From NCBI GenBank assembly GCA_963730395.1, contig CAVSSK010000021.1:186001-250000 (forward strand): a stretch of 64,000 bases of DNA, read 5' to 3'. The notes beneath the pieces are model-generated. The model saw nothing but the letters and a program-made list of their open reading frames with translations, had not been told where the DNA came from and made no database searches. The stretch's first letter is position 1; every line of letters starts with the position of its first letter. This DNA is from Bog-473 sp963730395 (GTDB taxonomy: Bacteria; Actinomycetota; Acidimicrobiia; Acidimicrobiales; RAAP-2). Below, piece after piece: positions 30,878 through 40,131 of this stretch. The translations under genes were made by a program, and so were the position numbers.

Positions 30878-31981
30878 CTACCACTCACCCCAGCCGGGCG
30901 GGCTCACCGACCCGGTCACGGTGCGCGGGTCGACGGCCGTCCGCGTCTGCCCCGCCTGGTACACGGCGAAGCACAGTCGGAGCACGTCGGTGGCCTCGGC
31001 GGCGGTCATGGCTGCGGGAGTGCCGTGCACCAGTGCGTCGACGAAGTGCTGTGAGGAGCGGACGAAGCCGGCGCCCCAGTCGGCGTCGAGATCGGTGAAC
31101 TCCGTCGTCTTGCGCTCGTGGGGCGTCCCGGTGAACAGCATGACGGGGGCGAGGTCCAACATCTCGCCCGTGGCACGAGTGACCCAGATCTGCCCCGCGT
31201 CGCCGGTGATCTCGAAGAATTCGTCTGCGCCGTAGTACTGGGAGCGCATGTAGAAGCTCGGCGAGTACTGGACCTCCATCATGCCCAGCACATCAGGGTC
31301 CTCGTACTCGAAGATCACGGCACAGGGCTCGAAGAAGAGATCGCGCCGGCGCACCACGGCCTGAACCGAGATGATGTCGAGGTCGAGGAGCCAGAGCGCC
31401 ATGGCGTACTTGTGCACCATGTCGTCGAAGAGGTGTCCGCCCGGGCTCCGCTTGTCCAGCCGCCAGTGGTAGCCCTCGGGCCGCAGGGCGGCCTGGAAGG
31501 CCGAGTCGGTCTGGCCCACCAGCGTGCGGATGCGCAGCGAGGTCGGCTTGCCGATGGCGCCGTCGGCCACCAGTCGCTTGGCAAGCTCGAGCGGGGGGTA
31601 GTGGACGAAGCACTCGCTGACGCGCAGGATGCGACCGGATCGCTCCGCGGCCGCATGCATCTCCTGGGCGTCGTCGACCGAGTTCGCCACCGGCTTCTGG
31701 ACCGAGACGTGCTTCCCCGCGTCCAGTGCCGCGATGACGTGGTCGTGATGCAGGTGGGTGGGGGTCAGCACCTCGACGGCGTCGATCGAGTCGTCGGCCA
31801 AGAGGTCGGACAGGTCACTGTAGAAGCGGTCCACCCCCCACTCCTTGGCGGCCTGTCGGCCCGCCTCCTCGTCGCTGTCGCAGACCGCGACGACGTCACA
31901 CCTTGGATCCTCGAGATAGCCCCGCACGTTCATGGCGGCGATGTTCCCGGCGCCCAGCACGCCCAGCCGGACCCTGTCCAT
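30878..31981 (-). CDS. Gfo/Idh/MocA-family oxidoreductase
   Basis: A 367-residue NAD(P)-dependent oxidoreductase. The N-terminal Rossmann fold reads RLGVLGAGNIAAMNVRGYL, then VLTPTHLHHDHVIAALDAGKHVSVQKP, where the final Lys-Pro is the family's catalytic EKP-like motif (Gln replaces Glu). The second domain has GGHLFDDMVHK, the conserved active-site Asp and His. Such enzymes oxidise sugars, inositols or dihydrodiols. AAGGAGGT directly before ATG 31981 sets the start. It lies 27 bp after the CoA-transferase in the same direction, so they are likely cotranscribed. Confidence 0.9.
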   Translation of the reverse strand: MDRVRLGVLGAGNIAAMNVRGYLEDPRCDVVAVCDSDEEAGRQAAKEWGVDRFYSDLSDLLADDSIDAVEVLTPTHLHHDHVIAALDAGKHVSVQKPVANSVDDAQEMHAAAERSGRILRVSECFVHYPPLELAKRLVADGAIGKPTSLRIRTLVGQTDSAFQAALRPEGYHWRLDKRSPGGHLFDDMVHKYAMALWLLDLDIISVQAVVRRRDLFFEPCAVIFEYEDPDVLGMMEVQYSPSFYMRSQYYGADEFFEITGDAGQIWVTRATGEMLDLAPVMLFTGTPHERKTTEFTDLDADWGAGFVRSSQHFVDALVHGTPAAMTAAEATDVLRLCFAVYQAGQTRTAVDPRTVTGSVSPPGWGEW

Positions 31982-32008
31982 CAGACCTCCTTGTGCCGAT
32001 GCCACCGC

Positions 32009-33247
32009 CTAGGTGTCGGCTCCGAATGCCCCCCCGTCCCGGGCGGATGAGATCTGATTGTCGTCATAACCGAGGACGGAGCGCAAGACGTCCTCGGTGT
32101 GCTGGCCGACGGTGGGCGCCCTGGACGGGTGGGGCAGCTCCTCGCCAACGAAGTGCAGAGGGGTGAAGAGCTGGTCTGCCCCCATCTCGTGTGCCGGCAG
32201 GAGGGGGAAGCGGTCGGCGAACTGGGGATCGTCGAGCAGGGTCCGGGGCGTGTTGACGGGCGCGATCGGCGTGTTGACCCGGCCGCCGAAGTCGAGCCAT
32301 TCCTTTGCCGTTTTCGCGCGGAAGATGTCGCGCAGCTCGCGTTGGAGCTCGCGGTTGCCGCGTGCGTGGTCGGCATACTTCGAGCCCGGCCAGCGCTCGA
32401 AGAGGTCCATACGGCCGACGCCCTCACAGAAGTTCTTCCAAAACGCCTGCTCCGACGCCATGAAGAGGACGTGGCGCTCGTCGGACGTCTCGTACACCTG
32501 GTAGCGAACTCCCTCGACCATGCCGGCCGTGCCGGGCGCGCGGCGCTCGTAGCCGTCGGCCTTGTTGCCCGTGACCTCGGACTCAGGCCGCTCGTAGGCC
32601 CGCCATGTCTCGCTGCGCAGCCAGTCCATCGCGGCGGCCGCATCGGACTGCGCGATGTCGATGTACGAGCCTTCGCCCGTGGTGCGAGCGCGGATCACCG
32701 CGGCCAGGATGCCGAGTGCCCCGAAGAGCGGGCCGGCGTGGATCCCCATGGAGGCGTGTTCGGGGATGAAGGTGAATCCCTCCTCGTCGGTGGCGACGTT
32801 GACGATGCCCGCCCATGTGTCGTAGGCCACGCCGTGGCTCGGGTAGTCACGGTAGGGGCCGGTCATCCCGTAACCCGAGATGGTGCAGAACACGATCTTC
32901 GGGTTCACGGCGCGCAGGTCGTCGAAACCCACCCCGCGCCGGGCGAGGGAGCCGGGCCGCATCGCCTCGACGACCACGTCGGAGGTGGCGACGAGCTCCT
33001 TCATGATGGCGACACCGGCCTCGGTGCGCAGGTCCAGCACCAGTGACCGTTTGCCCCGGTTCAGGTGGAGGTGCATGAGGGAGGTGCCCTCGACGATGGG
33101 CCAGGTCATCTCCCGGATGTAGTCGCCTGCGGGAGGCTCGACCTTGATGACCTCCGCCCCGAGGTCGACCAGGGGCGTGGTGATTTGTGCCGGCCCGAGG
33201 GCCGAGCACTCGATGATCCTCATGCCGTGCAGCGGCGGCGTCGCCAT
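32009..33247 (-). CDS. CaiB/BaiF-family CoA transferase
   Basis: A 412-residue family III CoA transferase. HGMRIIECSALGPAQITTPL starts the CoA-binding domain, KVEPPAGDYIRE and LNRGKRSLVLDL are the CoA-contact motifs, and VAYDTWAGI and GEGSYIDIAQSDAAAAM match the conserved regions around the active site. It moves CoA between carboxylic acids; substrate unknown. AAAGGAGGT lies before ATG 33247. Its partner gene (a Gfo/Idh/MocA oxidoreductase) suggests a catabolic pathway for a cyclic or sugar-like acid, which is inference. Confidence 0.92.
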   Translation of the reverse strand: MATPPLHGMRIIECSALGPAQITTPLVDLGAEVIKVEPPAGDYIREMTWPIVEGTSLMHLHLNRGKRSLVLDLRTEAGVAIMKELVATSDVVVEAMRPGSLARRGVGFDDLRAVNPKIVFCTISGYGMTGPYRDYPSHGVAYDTWAGIVNVATDEEGFTFIPEHASMGIHAGPLFGALGILAAVIRARTTGEGSYIDIAQSDAAAAMDWLRSETWRAYERPESEVTGNKADGYERRAPGTAGMVEGVRYQVYETSDERHVLFMASEQAFWKNFCEGVGRMDLFERWPGSKYADHARGNRELQRELRDIFRAKTAKEWLDFGGRVNTPIAPVNTPRTLLDDPQFADRFPLLPAHEMGADQLFTPLHFVGEELPHPSRAPTVGQHTEDVLRSVLGYDDNQISSARDGGAFGADT

Positions 33248-33316
33248 CACGACCTCCTTTCGTCGAAGGCCGGATCGTAGCGGCCGCCGCCACGGGCGCC
33301 GCGGCCCGGACCTGGC

Positions 33317-33322
33317 CATACT
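33317..33322 (+). promoter_or_regulatory. -10-like hexamer for the questin oxidase-like gene
   Basis: CATACT ends six bases before ATG 33329, with no ribosome binding site present. It differs from TATACT by one base and fits the leaderless arrangement seen elsewhere in the window. Confidence 0.4.
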
Positions 33323-33328
33323 GGGGCG

Positions 33329-34369
33329 ATGGAGACGCAGATCCTCGATGACGCATTGACCGTCTTCGCGGCCACCGCGCCCCAGTACGGGTCACTCGGC
33401 CTGGCCAACCACGGTCCCATGGTCGCCGAGGCACTGTCGCACCTGGGTCGCGACGACGCCATCGAAGGATGGGTGCAGCACTATCGCCGCCGCCTCGACG
33501 CGGCCCCCGCGCCCGCGACGAGACCGCTCACCGAGGAGGAATGGCCAGACGCGCTCGGGCAGTTCGACCGCTTCCCCGAGTGGCTCGCTCTCTTCGAGCG
33601 GGAAGTGGCCGACCGCCCGCCCGCCGCCGTCGTCGGCGAGTGGGCGCCGCGGCTGCTGCCGGGATCGGTCGGGGCGGCCACCCACGGGCTGATCCGCACC
33701 GGGCACGCAGTGCGTGGGTTGGGCGGGGCGGACACCGCACCCCGGCGTCTCGAGGTGGCGAGCGGGCTCGCGTTCTGGGCATCGAGCTACCGCGAGCTCC
33801 CGGGGCCGCCACTGCTCATCGGGCGCGAGGGTGTCACGGAAGCGCTGGCCGACCTGCCCTACCTGCCCGAGGACGCGCCGCGCCAGGTGTTGATCAGCGA
33901 GATGGTGGCGGGCATCGACGACATCGCCGACGAGTTCGAACAGGCGGTGGCGTCGCTCGGGTGGGCCGGGGGGGCGACGGAGCTGCTCGACCAGCTGGCC
34001 GCGGGCGGGGCACGCGCCTACCTGCGCAACGCGGACGCCGGCGGCGTCATCGGCCTGCTCCATGCCATCACCGCGCCGCTCGCCGCCGAGCTGCTGCTCC
34101 CGTGGCTGGCCGAGGAGGACCGCGATGCCATGCTCGGGTACGTCTGGCAGGCCGTGGCCGCCCTCCACGTGGCGTACGCCATCGACCGCCAGGGCCCCGA
34201 GTCGGAGCCGGACGTGCCTTCGCCGGACAGCCTCGTGGACCAGGCGCTGGCGTCGGGCGACGAGCACGCGATCAAGCTGACCGAGGCTGCACTGCGCAGC
34301 TTCGAGCGGAGCGGCGAGCCGACGCTGCTCTGGGCGGCCGCCGACGCGGGCCTCCGTCTCAAGGGCTGA
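33329..34369 (+). CDS. Questin oxidase-like protein
   Basis: A 346-residue helical protein. NHGPMVAEALSHLG near the N-terminus and ATHGLIRTGHAVRGL in the middle are the conserved His motifs of the questin oxidase-like family (DUF4243, PF14027), and PLAAELLLPWL is a later family segment. In fungi such enzymes carry out Baeyer-Villiger-like cleavage of anthraquinones; bacterial homologues are uncharacterised, so I assign only the family. No ribosome binding site. It is divergent from the CoA transferase and 48 bp before the aldo/keto reductase. Confidence 0.82.
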   Translation: METQILDDALTVFAATAPQYGSLGLANHGPMVAEALSHLGRDDAIEGWVQHYRRRLDAAPAPATRPLTEEEWPDALGQFDRFPEWLALFEREVADRPPAAVVGEWAPRLLPGSVGAATHGLIRTGHAVRGLGGADTAPRRLEVASGLAFWASSYRELPGPPLLIGREGVTEALADLPYLPEDAPRQVLISEMVAGIDDIADEFEQAVASLGWAGGATELLDQLAAGGARAYLRNADAGGVIGLLHAITAPLAAELLLPWLAEEDRDAMLGYVWQAVAALHVAYAIDRQGPESEPDVPSPDSLVDQALASGDEHAIKLTEAALRSFERSGEPTLLWAAADAGLRLKG

Positions 34370-34404
34370 GTACCGAGCGCGGGGCTTTCGGTCGGGAGCC
34401 TGGC

Positions 34405-34410
34405 TAGTGT
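34405..34410 (+). promoter_or_regulatory. -10-like hexamer for the aldo/keto reductase gene
   Basis: TAGTGT, a full TAnnnT match, ends seven bases before ATG 34418. The gene has no ribosome binding site, so it probably has its own leaderless promoter even though it follows a gene in the same direction. Confidence 0.45.
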
Positions 34411-34417
34411 CAGCCCG

Positions 34418-35446
34418 ATGGAGTACCGCACGCTTGGACGCACCGGCATAAAGGTCAGCCCTCTCTGCCTGGGGGCGATGATGTTCGGGGCCTGGGGCAC
34501 CCAGGACCACGACGAGTCGATCCGCATCATCCACGCCGCGCTCGATGCGGGGATCAACTTCGTCGACACCGCCGACGTCTACTCCTTCGGTGAGTCTGAG
34601 GAGATCGTCGGCAAAGCGCTCGCCAAGACGAAGCGGCACAAGGTGGTGCTGGCCACCAAGGTGCACGGGCAGATGGGTCAGGATCCGAATGCGCAGGGCA
34701 ACTCGCGCCGCTGGATCATCGCCGAGTGTGACAACAGCCTGCGTCGGCTCGGTACCGATTACATCGACCTGTACCAGATCCACCGCCCGTCGCCCGAGAC
34801 CGACATCGACGACACGCTGGGCGCGCTGACCGATCTTGTGCGCGCCGGCAAGATTCGCTACTTCGGGAGTTCGACCTTCCCGGCCCACGAGATCGTGGAG
34901 GCCCAGTGGGTGGCCGAGCGCCGGGCCCGCGAGCGGTTCGTCACCGAACAGCCGCCGTACTCCATCCTCGTGCGAGGGATCGAGAAGGACGTGCTGCCGA
35001 TGTGCCAGAAGTACGGCATGGGCGTGCTCTCGTGGAGCCCCCTCGCCGGCGGCTGGCTCTCGGGCGCCTTCGGCTCCGGGACGGACAACACGAGCCGACG
35101 GTCGGCCATGCTCCCGCACCACTACGACATGGCGCTGCCGGGGAACCAGCAGAAGCTCCAGGCGGTCGACGAGCTCACCAAGGTGGCCGACGGCGCCGGC
35201 CTGAGCCTCATTCAGCTCGCCCTCGGTTTCGTGCTGGAGCATCCGGCCGTGACGTCGCCCATCATCGGACCTCGCACCATGGCGCACCTCGAGTCACAGC
35301 TCCCCGCACTGGAGCTGCGGCTCGGCACCGACGTGCTCGACCGCATCGACGAGATCGTGCCGCCCGGCACGGACCTCAACGACACCGACGTCGGCTGGGT
35401 GCCGGCCGCCATCGCGGAGGCGGACCTTCGGCGGCGCCCCCGTTGA
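34418..35446 (+). CDS. Aldo/keto reductase
   Basis: A 342-residue AKR TIM-barrel oxidoreductase. The catalytic tetrad is complete: Asp in NFVDTADVYSFGESE (with Tyr in VYSFG), Lys in VLATKVHG and His in LYQIHRPSP. The C-terminal GPRTMAHLESQL motif binds the NADPH 2'-phosphate. It starts MEYRTLGRTGIKVSPLCLG, the standard N-terminus of the potassium-channel-beta-like AKR group. Substrate unknown; these reduce many aldehydes and ketones. Confidence 0.92.
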   Translation: MEYRTLGRTGIKVSPLCLGAMMFGAWGTQDHDESIRIIHAALDAGINFVDTADVYSFGESEEIVGKALAKTKRHKVVLATKVHGQMGQDPNAQGNSRRWIIAECDNSLRRLGTDYIDLYQIHRPSPETDIDDTLGALTDLVRAGKIRYFGSSTFPAHEIVEAQWVAERRARERFVTEQPPYSILVRGIEKDVLPMCQKYGMGVLSWSPLAGGWLSGAFGSGTDNTSRRSAMLPHHYDMALPGNQQKLQAVDELTKVADGAGLSLIQLALGFVLEHPAVTSPIIGPRTMAHLESQLPALELRLGTDVLDRIDEIVPPGTDLNDTDVGWVPAAIAEADLRRRPR

Positions 35447-35498
35447 CCGGGGGTTGAGGGCCGCAGGATCCGGGCCGGCCCGGTCGCGTCACGCTCCC

Positions 35499-36479
35499 AT
35501 GAGCCGGTCCGGTCGCGCCCTGGTGCACATCGGAGGCCGGGCGGTGGAGCACCTCCCCCCACACCTCCGGCGGAAGGTGCGGGCCACCCTGGGCCGGCCG
35601 GGACCGCGTCCCGTCACGCTGGGCCAGCTCGACGCCGAGCTGGAGCGGGCCACGGCCCTGATGGGCGGCGACGCCGACCAGGCCCGTGCCCTGCTCGACA
35701 GCTTCGTGGTCGTGGCGCCGAGCGCGCCGCCGGCCGATCCCTTCTCCGAGGCCTACCGGGAGTGGACGTGGGGGCTCTATCGCGCCATCTCGGGTCGTGC
35801 CGGCTACGACACCGTCAACGAGACGTCGCCGTTCGACTTGCCGGCCGCGCTGGCCCGCCCGTTCCCGTACCAGTCAGGGTCGCTCGCGCTCGTGGGGCGA
35901 GACCTGGTGGCCCGAGGCCACCTGCTCGATTGCCTGGCCGATGTCGTCCGACCGCGCGCCAGGGCACCTCGGGTCGTCGAGTTCGGACCCGGGTGGGGGA
36001 ACCTGACCCGCGACATGGTGGCGACGGGGCTCGACGTGACGGCGGTGGAGCTCGACGACAAGTTCTGCGCTCTCATCGAGCAGCGCTGTGACGGACCGGG
36101 ACGCGTCACCGTGGTCCAGGGCGACATGCTGTGCTTCGCCCCGCCCGAGCCGTTCGACGCCGCCGTGTTCTTCGAGAGCTTCCACCACTGCGCCGACCAC
36201 CTCGCCATGTTGCGGCGTCTGCACGACATCGTGCGCGCCGGGGGCGCGGTGCTCTTCGCCGCCGAGCCGGTGCAGCGCATGGATTACCCGTGGGGCCCGC
36301 GGCTCGACGGGCTCTCGGTCTGGTCGAGCCGGACCCACGGCTGGCTCGAGTTGGGCTTCGACATCGGGTACTTCCAGCAGGCGCTCAGGCGCACCGGCTG
36401 GGTGGGGCGGCGGGTCCGGCTGGGGGGCCAGATGGGCGAGCCCGACGTGATCGTGGCCCGCTCGGCGCAGGGCGGCTGA
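35499..36479 (+). CDS. Class I SAM-dependent methyltransferase
   Basis: A 326-residue protein with an N-terminal region of about 140 residues and a Rossmann-type methyltransferase domain. Motif I is RVVEFGPGWGNLTRDM, followed by VTAVELDDKF (motif II acid), VVQGDMLCF and the acidic DAAVFFESFHHCAD region. The N-terminal ALVHIGGRAVEHLPPHLRR resembles sugar- or cell-wall-linked methyltransferases that use a helical lid, but the substrate is unknown. Start ATG 35499. Frames upstream that extend it contain no ribosome binding site. Confidence 0.82.
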   Translation: MSRSGRALVHIGGRAVEHLPPHLRRKVRATLGRPGPRPVTLGQLDAELERATALMGGDADQARALLDSFVVVAPSAPPADPFSEAYREWTWGLYRAISGRAGYDTVNETSPFDLPAALARPFPYQSGSLALVGRDLVARGHLLDCLADVVRPRARAPRVVEFGPGWGNLTRDMVATGLDVTAVELDDKFCALIEQRCDGPGRVTVVQGDMLCFAPPEPFDAAVFFESFHHCADHLAMLRRLHDIVRAGGAVLFAAEPVQRMDYPWGPRLDGLSVWSSRTHGWLELGFDIGYFQQALRRTGWVGRRVRLGGQMGEPDVIVARSAQGG

Positions 36480-36525
36480 AACCGGCTGTCGCCATGCGCT
36501 GTCCTCCACGGTGGGCGTCGGTCGT

Positions 36526-36993
36526 TCAGGACTCGGAAGCTTTCCATCGCCGTGGATCCGGCAGCTCGACGTCCCCGTACCCGTTGCAGCGGGCTTCGTC
36601 GATCTCCAATTCGACCAGCACCCAACGGTCCTCGATCGGGAACGTGGCCGCTCCACTGGCGATCGTGCGCAGGTCGGGGTCGTCCAAGAGGATGGCGTGA
36701 CCGCTGACGAAGAACTCGCCGCCGGTCCCGGAGATGTCGGGCACGCCGTTGTGGAGGGCGTACCAACGCCGCTCTCGCAGGTCGCGGACCTTGGGAGAGG
36801 TCGGCTCCATGAACACGAAGAGCCGTCCTCGCTCGACGACCGGCGCGACGGGATGGACCCGGGGTTGACCCGTGGCGCGCAGGGTGGCCAGGTAGGCAGG
36901 CGCGCCGGTCAGACGGCCGAGCCCGAAGGCCGCCAGGTCGGCTGCACCGCTCTCGAGATCTCCCCAACTGGGCACGGCTGGACTTCCTTCCAT
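36526..36993 (-). CDS. Pyridoxamine 5'-phosphate oxidase-like flavin-binding protein
   Basis: A 155-residue split-barrel protein. AYLATLRATGQPRVHPVAPV is the first strand pair that holds the flavin phosphate in this superfamily, followed by RLFVFMEPTSPKVRDLRE and RWYALHN. In actinobacteria, relatives bind FMN, F420 or haem; which applies is not clear here. Translation starts at ATG 36993, and the protein ends with a charged tail. It is 45 bp downstream of a limonene-epoxide-hydrolase-like gene in the same direction. Confidence 0.8.
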   Translation of the reverse strand: MEGSPAVPSWGDLESGAADLAAFGLGRLTGAPAYLATLRATGQPRVHPVAPVVERGRLFVFMEPTSPKVRDLRERRWYALHNGVPDISGTGGEFFVSGHAILLDDPDLRTIASGAATFPIEDRWVLVELEIDEARCNGYGDVELPDPRRWKASES

Positions 36994-37038
36994 GAGGCGT
37001 CGCCTGGCGGCGCAGGCGTCGGGCTCCCGGGGGGCGTG

Positions 37039-37464
37039 CTACTTCCAGCCCCCCATGACGAGCTCGAACCACCATGCGGGCGCCGCCGTCGTGAGGACGT
37101 TCCAGTCCCAATAGTCGCGCCACTTCGTGATCTTTGCCCCGTGGATCTCGTGCACGGACGCCACGTTGAGAGCCATGGTCTCCCCCGTGGGCCATTCCCA
37201 GTGCTCGATGTGCTCCGTGAAGACCGTGTCCTCACCGGCCACCAGGTGAAGCCGTTGGTCCCGGAGACCGGTCAGCTTCCCAAAGGCGAGCGTCAGCCGC
37301 GCGGTGATCTCGGCCGGCCCCCGCGCGACATCGTCGTCGGGCGTGACGATGTCGGTGTACTCGCCCTCAGGGTCGAAGCGGGAGACCAGGGCTGGGAAAT
37401 CCTGTCGGTAGAGGTCCTCCCAGAATCCTTCGATCAGCGAACGATTGTCCTGCGTCTGCGTCAC
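37039..37464 (-). CDS. Limonene-1,2-epoxide hydrolase-like (SnoaL/NTF2-fold) protein
   Basis: A 141-residue cone-shaped alpha-plus-beta barrel protein. The segment SVHEIHGAKITKWRDYWDWN carries the Arg-Asp pair of the LEH family, and an upstream Asp (EYTDIVTPDDD) may be the second acid. LEH enzymes open epoxides using water with an Asp-Arg-Asp triad; whether the third residue is intact cannot be confirmed by eye. AGGAG precedes GTG 37464. Shares direction with the flavin protein after it. Confidence 0.75.
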   Translation of the reverse strand: MTQTQDNRSLIEGFWEDLYRQDFPALVSRFDPEGEYTDIVTPDDDVARGPAEITARLTLAFGKLTGLRDQRLHLVAGEDTVFTEHIEHWEWPTGETMALNVASVHEIHGAKITKWRDYWDWNVLTTAAPAWWFELVMGGWK

Positions 37465-37562
37465 GGGTCATCTCCTGTTCGGCGCCGGCGGCGATCCCAA
37501 GGGGTGAGGCGAACCGTAGTCATCGCGCCGATGTCGCGCCGAGGCGACAGACTAGGGAGGTC

Positions 37563-37970
37563 ATGCACACGACCGAGATCGAGATCGACACCTCCCGCGA
37601 GCGGACGATCGACCTGACGATGCAGCTCGCCCGGTTCTGCGCCGGTCGCGGCGACGGACTCGTCAATGTCTTCGTGCCGCATGCCACTGCCGGGCTGGCC
37701 CTCATGGAGCGGGGCTCGGGGTCCGAGGACGACCTGCTCGCCGCCCTCGAACGCCTGCTTCCACGCGATGACCGGTACCGGCATGCCCACGGATCAGCCG
37801 GTCATGGTGCCGACCATCTGCTACCCGCACTCGTCAGCCCGTCCGTCACCCTTCCCGTGCTCGCTGGTCAGCCTGCGCTGGGGACGTGGCAGTCCCTGCT
37901 GCTCGTGGATCTCAACCTCGACAATCCGAGACGCCAGGTGCGCTTCAGTTTCTTGCCCGCGCCGGACTGA
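37563..37970 (+). CDS. YjbQ-family protein (UPF0047)
   Basis: A 135-residue protein of the YjbQ/UPF0047 family, some members of which show thiamine-phosphate synthase side activity. The conserved motifs are GLVNVFVPHATAGLALMERG, HAHGSAGHGADHLLPAL with several His residues, and LGTWQSLLLVDLN near the end. Length is typical. AGGGAGGT just before ATG 37563 defines the start. It is divergent from the LEH-like gene and ten bases before the next gene. Confidence 0.9.
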   Translation: MHTTEIEIDTSRERTIDLTMQLARFCAGRGDGLVNVFVPHATAGLALMERGSGSEDDLLAALERLLPRDDRYRHAHGSAGHGADHLLPALVSPSVTLPVLAGQPALGTWQSLLLVDLNLDNPRRQVRFSFLPAPD

Positions 37971-37979
37971 GGGTCGGCC

Positions 37980-38468
37980 GTGTCGTCGAGAGCCAGCGGA
38001 TCCGATGAGGGGGACGCGGTGACGAGCTCGGCTCGGACCGTGGAGCACTTCTTCTCGTGGCTGACGGCACGGGAATGGGAAAACCTGGCGACCATCCTGA
38101 GCGAGGGGGTCCTGAGGGTCGGCCCGTTCGGCGATCGGCTCTCGGGTCGGGAGGACTACCTGGACTTCCTGCGCGGCACCGTGCCTCCCGACTACCGCAA
38201 CGACGTGGCACGGATCATCGCCGCACCCGACGGCGCGTCTGCCTTCGCCAAGGTGACCGAGCACCTGCACTACGGCGACCGGGAGCTCCACCTCGAAGAG
38301 GCGTACTCGTTCGACATCGACCACGAAGGCCTCATCTGCCGGGTCGAGATCTACTGGCAGACCCCCGGGCTGGACCCCGGTGGATTCGGTTCGGCTGCGA
38401 GCGGCGACAGCTACGCGTCGAAGCACCTCGCCGGACCGGACCCCGGTCATGAGGGATCTGCCCTCTGA
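37980..38468 (+). CDS. SnoaL-like (NTF2-fold) protein
   Basis: A 162-residue protein with an NTF2-like fold: helix TVEHFFSWLTAREWENLATI, the loop GPFGDRLSGREDYLDFLRG, and paired strands ending ICRVEIYWQTP. Such proteins act as isomerases, hydrolases or small-ligand carriers; the active-site residues are not clear enough to pick one. GTG 37980 is used; GTG 38019 (TSSARTVEHFF) is an equally possible start closer to the domain. It is 10 bp after YjbQ and thus probably in that operon. Confidence 0.65.
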   Translation: MSSRASGSDEGDAVTSSARTVEHFFSWLTAREWENLATILSEGVLRVGPFGDRLSGREDYLDFLRGTVPPDYRNDVARIIAAPDGASAFAKVTEHLHYGDRELHLEEAYSFDIDHEGLICRVEIYWQTPGLDPGGFGSAASGDSYASKHLAGPDPGHEGSAL

Positions 38469-38677
38469 CCGGGAGCCGGCCGACCACCCGAGTGATCCCG
38501 AGCTGACGGGCCCGCGCCGGTCCGATTCACCCGTCTCCTCGGATCGCGCTCTCGTGGGCCGGGAGGTCCGGCGCGGCCCGGCGCCCTCCCTCTATATTGG
38601 GCGGCAACCCCCATTGACATTTTTCCCTGGGAACTCGTCCGCACGAAAGGGTCGCTCCAGATGGGCGGAACCACCCC
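38469..38677 (+). promoter_or_regulatory. Upstream region of the DUF4436 gene with AT-rich islands
   Basis: A 209-bp gap. TATATT at 38593-38598 and TTGACA at 38614-38619 stand out in this GC-rich DNA, but they are in the wrong order to form one promoter and no -10 follows TTGACA at 16-18 bp. TATATT could be a -10 for an early start site with a leader of about 75 bases. Otherwise nothing is recognisable. Confidence 0.25.
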
Positions 38678-39723
38678 GTGACGCAAGGATTCTTTCGGCG
38701 GCACAAGCACTGGTGGGTGGTCGGCGTCGTGCTGCCGCTCATAGTCGTCGCCGTGGGCATCGGCATCCTCGAGACGTTGAGCAGCTACAAGTCCGAGGTG
38801 CTCGGGACGTCCCAGGGCGCCTGCGTGGGGACCACCAACAAGGACCACGTGGACATCTTCGCCACCATCATCGCCGTGGACACCGACGCGCTCGTGGCCA
38901 CCGTACGCCTGGACTTCGTTCCGACCGGAAACCTGCTCAACCAGCACGGCAACCAGTATTTCGGGACGTTGACGCGGTCGCTGACGCTGAGCACCGACGG
39001 CCTTCTGGCGCAACCGTCTGGGAGCTCTGCGACCAACGGGTCGACCGGCCCCTCCTACACGTCCGCCTCCTCCTCCTACGTCTTCCTGCCGGGCGACTAC
39101 ATGCAGGACCTCGACGTTGCGCTCCCCCTCGAAGGGGGCACGCTCGAGGCCCCGAGCCAACGCGGCGAATCGACCGCCAAGTACCCGTGGGACAGCTACA
39201 TCAACACGGAACCGTTCGCATTTCAGGTGCGGCAAGGAGTGGGCATCGGAGGCGCCCCGGTGCCGTCCTGTGTGGATCTGACCTCGTCTGTGGGCGGCTG
39301 GACGGTGGCGGAGAACGCCTACGGCTTCAACAACGCGTTCGACATCTCCCTGACACGGTCCGCCCCGGTCCTGTTCTACGGCTACTTCGTGATCGGTCTG
39401 ATGTGGGCGCTGGCCCTGGGCGGTGTCGCGATGGCGGTCATCATGTTGATGCGCAAGCAAGACGAGATCGACACGGCGGCGTTCGCCTACCTGGCCGCCC
39501 TCCTGTTCGCGTTCCCCTCATCCGCCAGACCCTCCCCGGCAATCCCGGGCCCGGCTCGCTCATCGACCTCGTCGCCTACTACTGGACCGAGGTCATCGTG
39601 GCGACGACGCTGGTCGTCCTGCTCGTCCGGTGGATCACGCTCAGGGGCAAGCACGACCGCCAGCAAGCGCCCCTCGACGAGGAGGAGACGAGCGTCGGAT
39701 CGGGTGTGGCCGACTCTCCCTGA
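38678..39723 (+). CDS. DUF4436 membrane protein, one frameshift in a C-run
   Basis: A roughly 348-residue membrane protein of the DUF4436 family known from mycobacteria. One N-terminal helix (WWVVGVVLPLIVVAVGIGIL) leads to an extracytoplasmic domain with VDIFATIIAVDTDALVATVR and YPWDSYINTEPFAF, then three C-terminal helices. The second C-terminal helix ends at CCCC (39514-39517), where the frame slips. Adding one C restores LIRQTLPGNPGPGSLIDLVA, the third helix and a normal end at TGA 39721-39723. The uncorrected frame gives an Arg/Ser-rich tail. The function of the family is unknown. Confidence 0.8.
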
Positions 39724-39836
39724 CGCCGTGGGGCGCAGGGCGGAGCGCCGGAAGGAACGACTCGAAGTCCGATGACGAGGACGTCCTCGTAAGCGGGGCT
39801 CACCCGTGCCCCGAGCAGGCGGCCAAACTGGGAGGG

Positions 39837-40121
39837 ATGCGAGTGGAGATCTACGTGCGGCCGAGCTCGTCGAGGTCAGCCGTGGGCGGAGACTTCGACG
39901 GTGCGCTCGTGGTGCGCGTGGTCGAGCCGCCTGATGCCGGGCGCGCAACCGAGGCGGCACTCAGCGCTGTGGCCACGGTGGTGGGCGTGCCCCGCCGATC
40001 GGTGCGACTCGTGAGGGGAGTCAAGAGCCGCCGGAAGCTGGTCGAGGTCGAAGCCCCGTCCGAAGACGCTCGACGGGTGGGAGCGGCGCTTCGTCGGCTG
40101 CGGGCCGAGGCCGGAGCCTGA
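39837..40121 (+). CDS. DUF167 (YggU-family) protein
   Basis: A 94-residue DUF167 protein: VEIYVRPSSSRSAVGGDFDG, then VRVVEPPDAGRATEAALSAV, PRRSVRLVRGVKSRRKLVEV. These are the three conserved blocks of a small family of unknown function that folds as an alpha-beta sandwich. ATG 39837 follows the GGAGGG too closely; GTG 39843 is six to seven bases from it and is the likelier start, which would shorten the protein by two residues. Convergent with the membrane protein gene at 40132. Confidence 0.85.
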   Translation: MRVEIYVRPSSSRSAVGGDFDGALVVRVVEPPDAGRATEAALSAVATVVGVPRRSVRLVRGVKSRRKLVEVEAPSEDARRVGAALRRLRAEAGA

Positions 40122-40131
40122 CCCGCTGCCC

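Noticed and set aside
38614..38619. TTGACA as a -35 box for the DUF4436 gene
   Set aside because: No hexamer resembling a -10 occurs 16-18 bp downstream.
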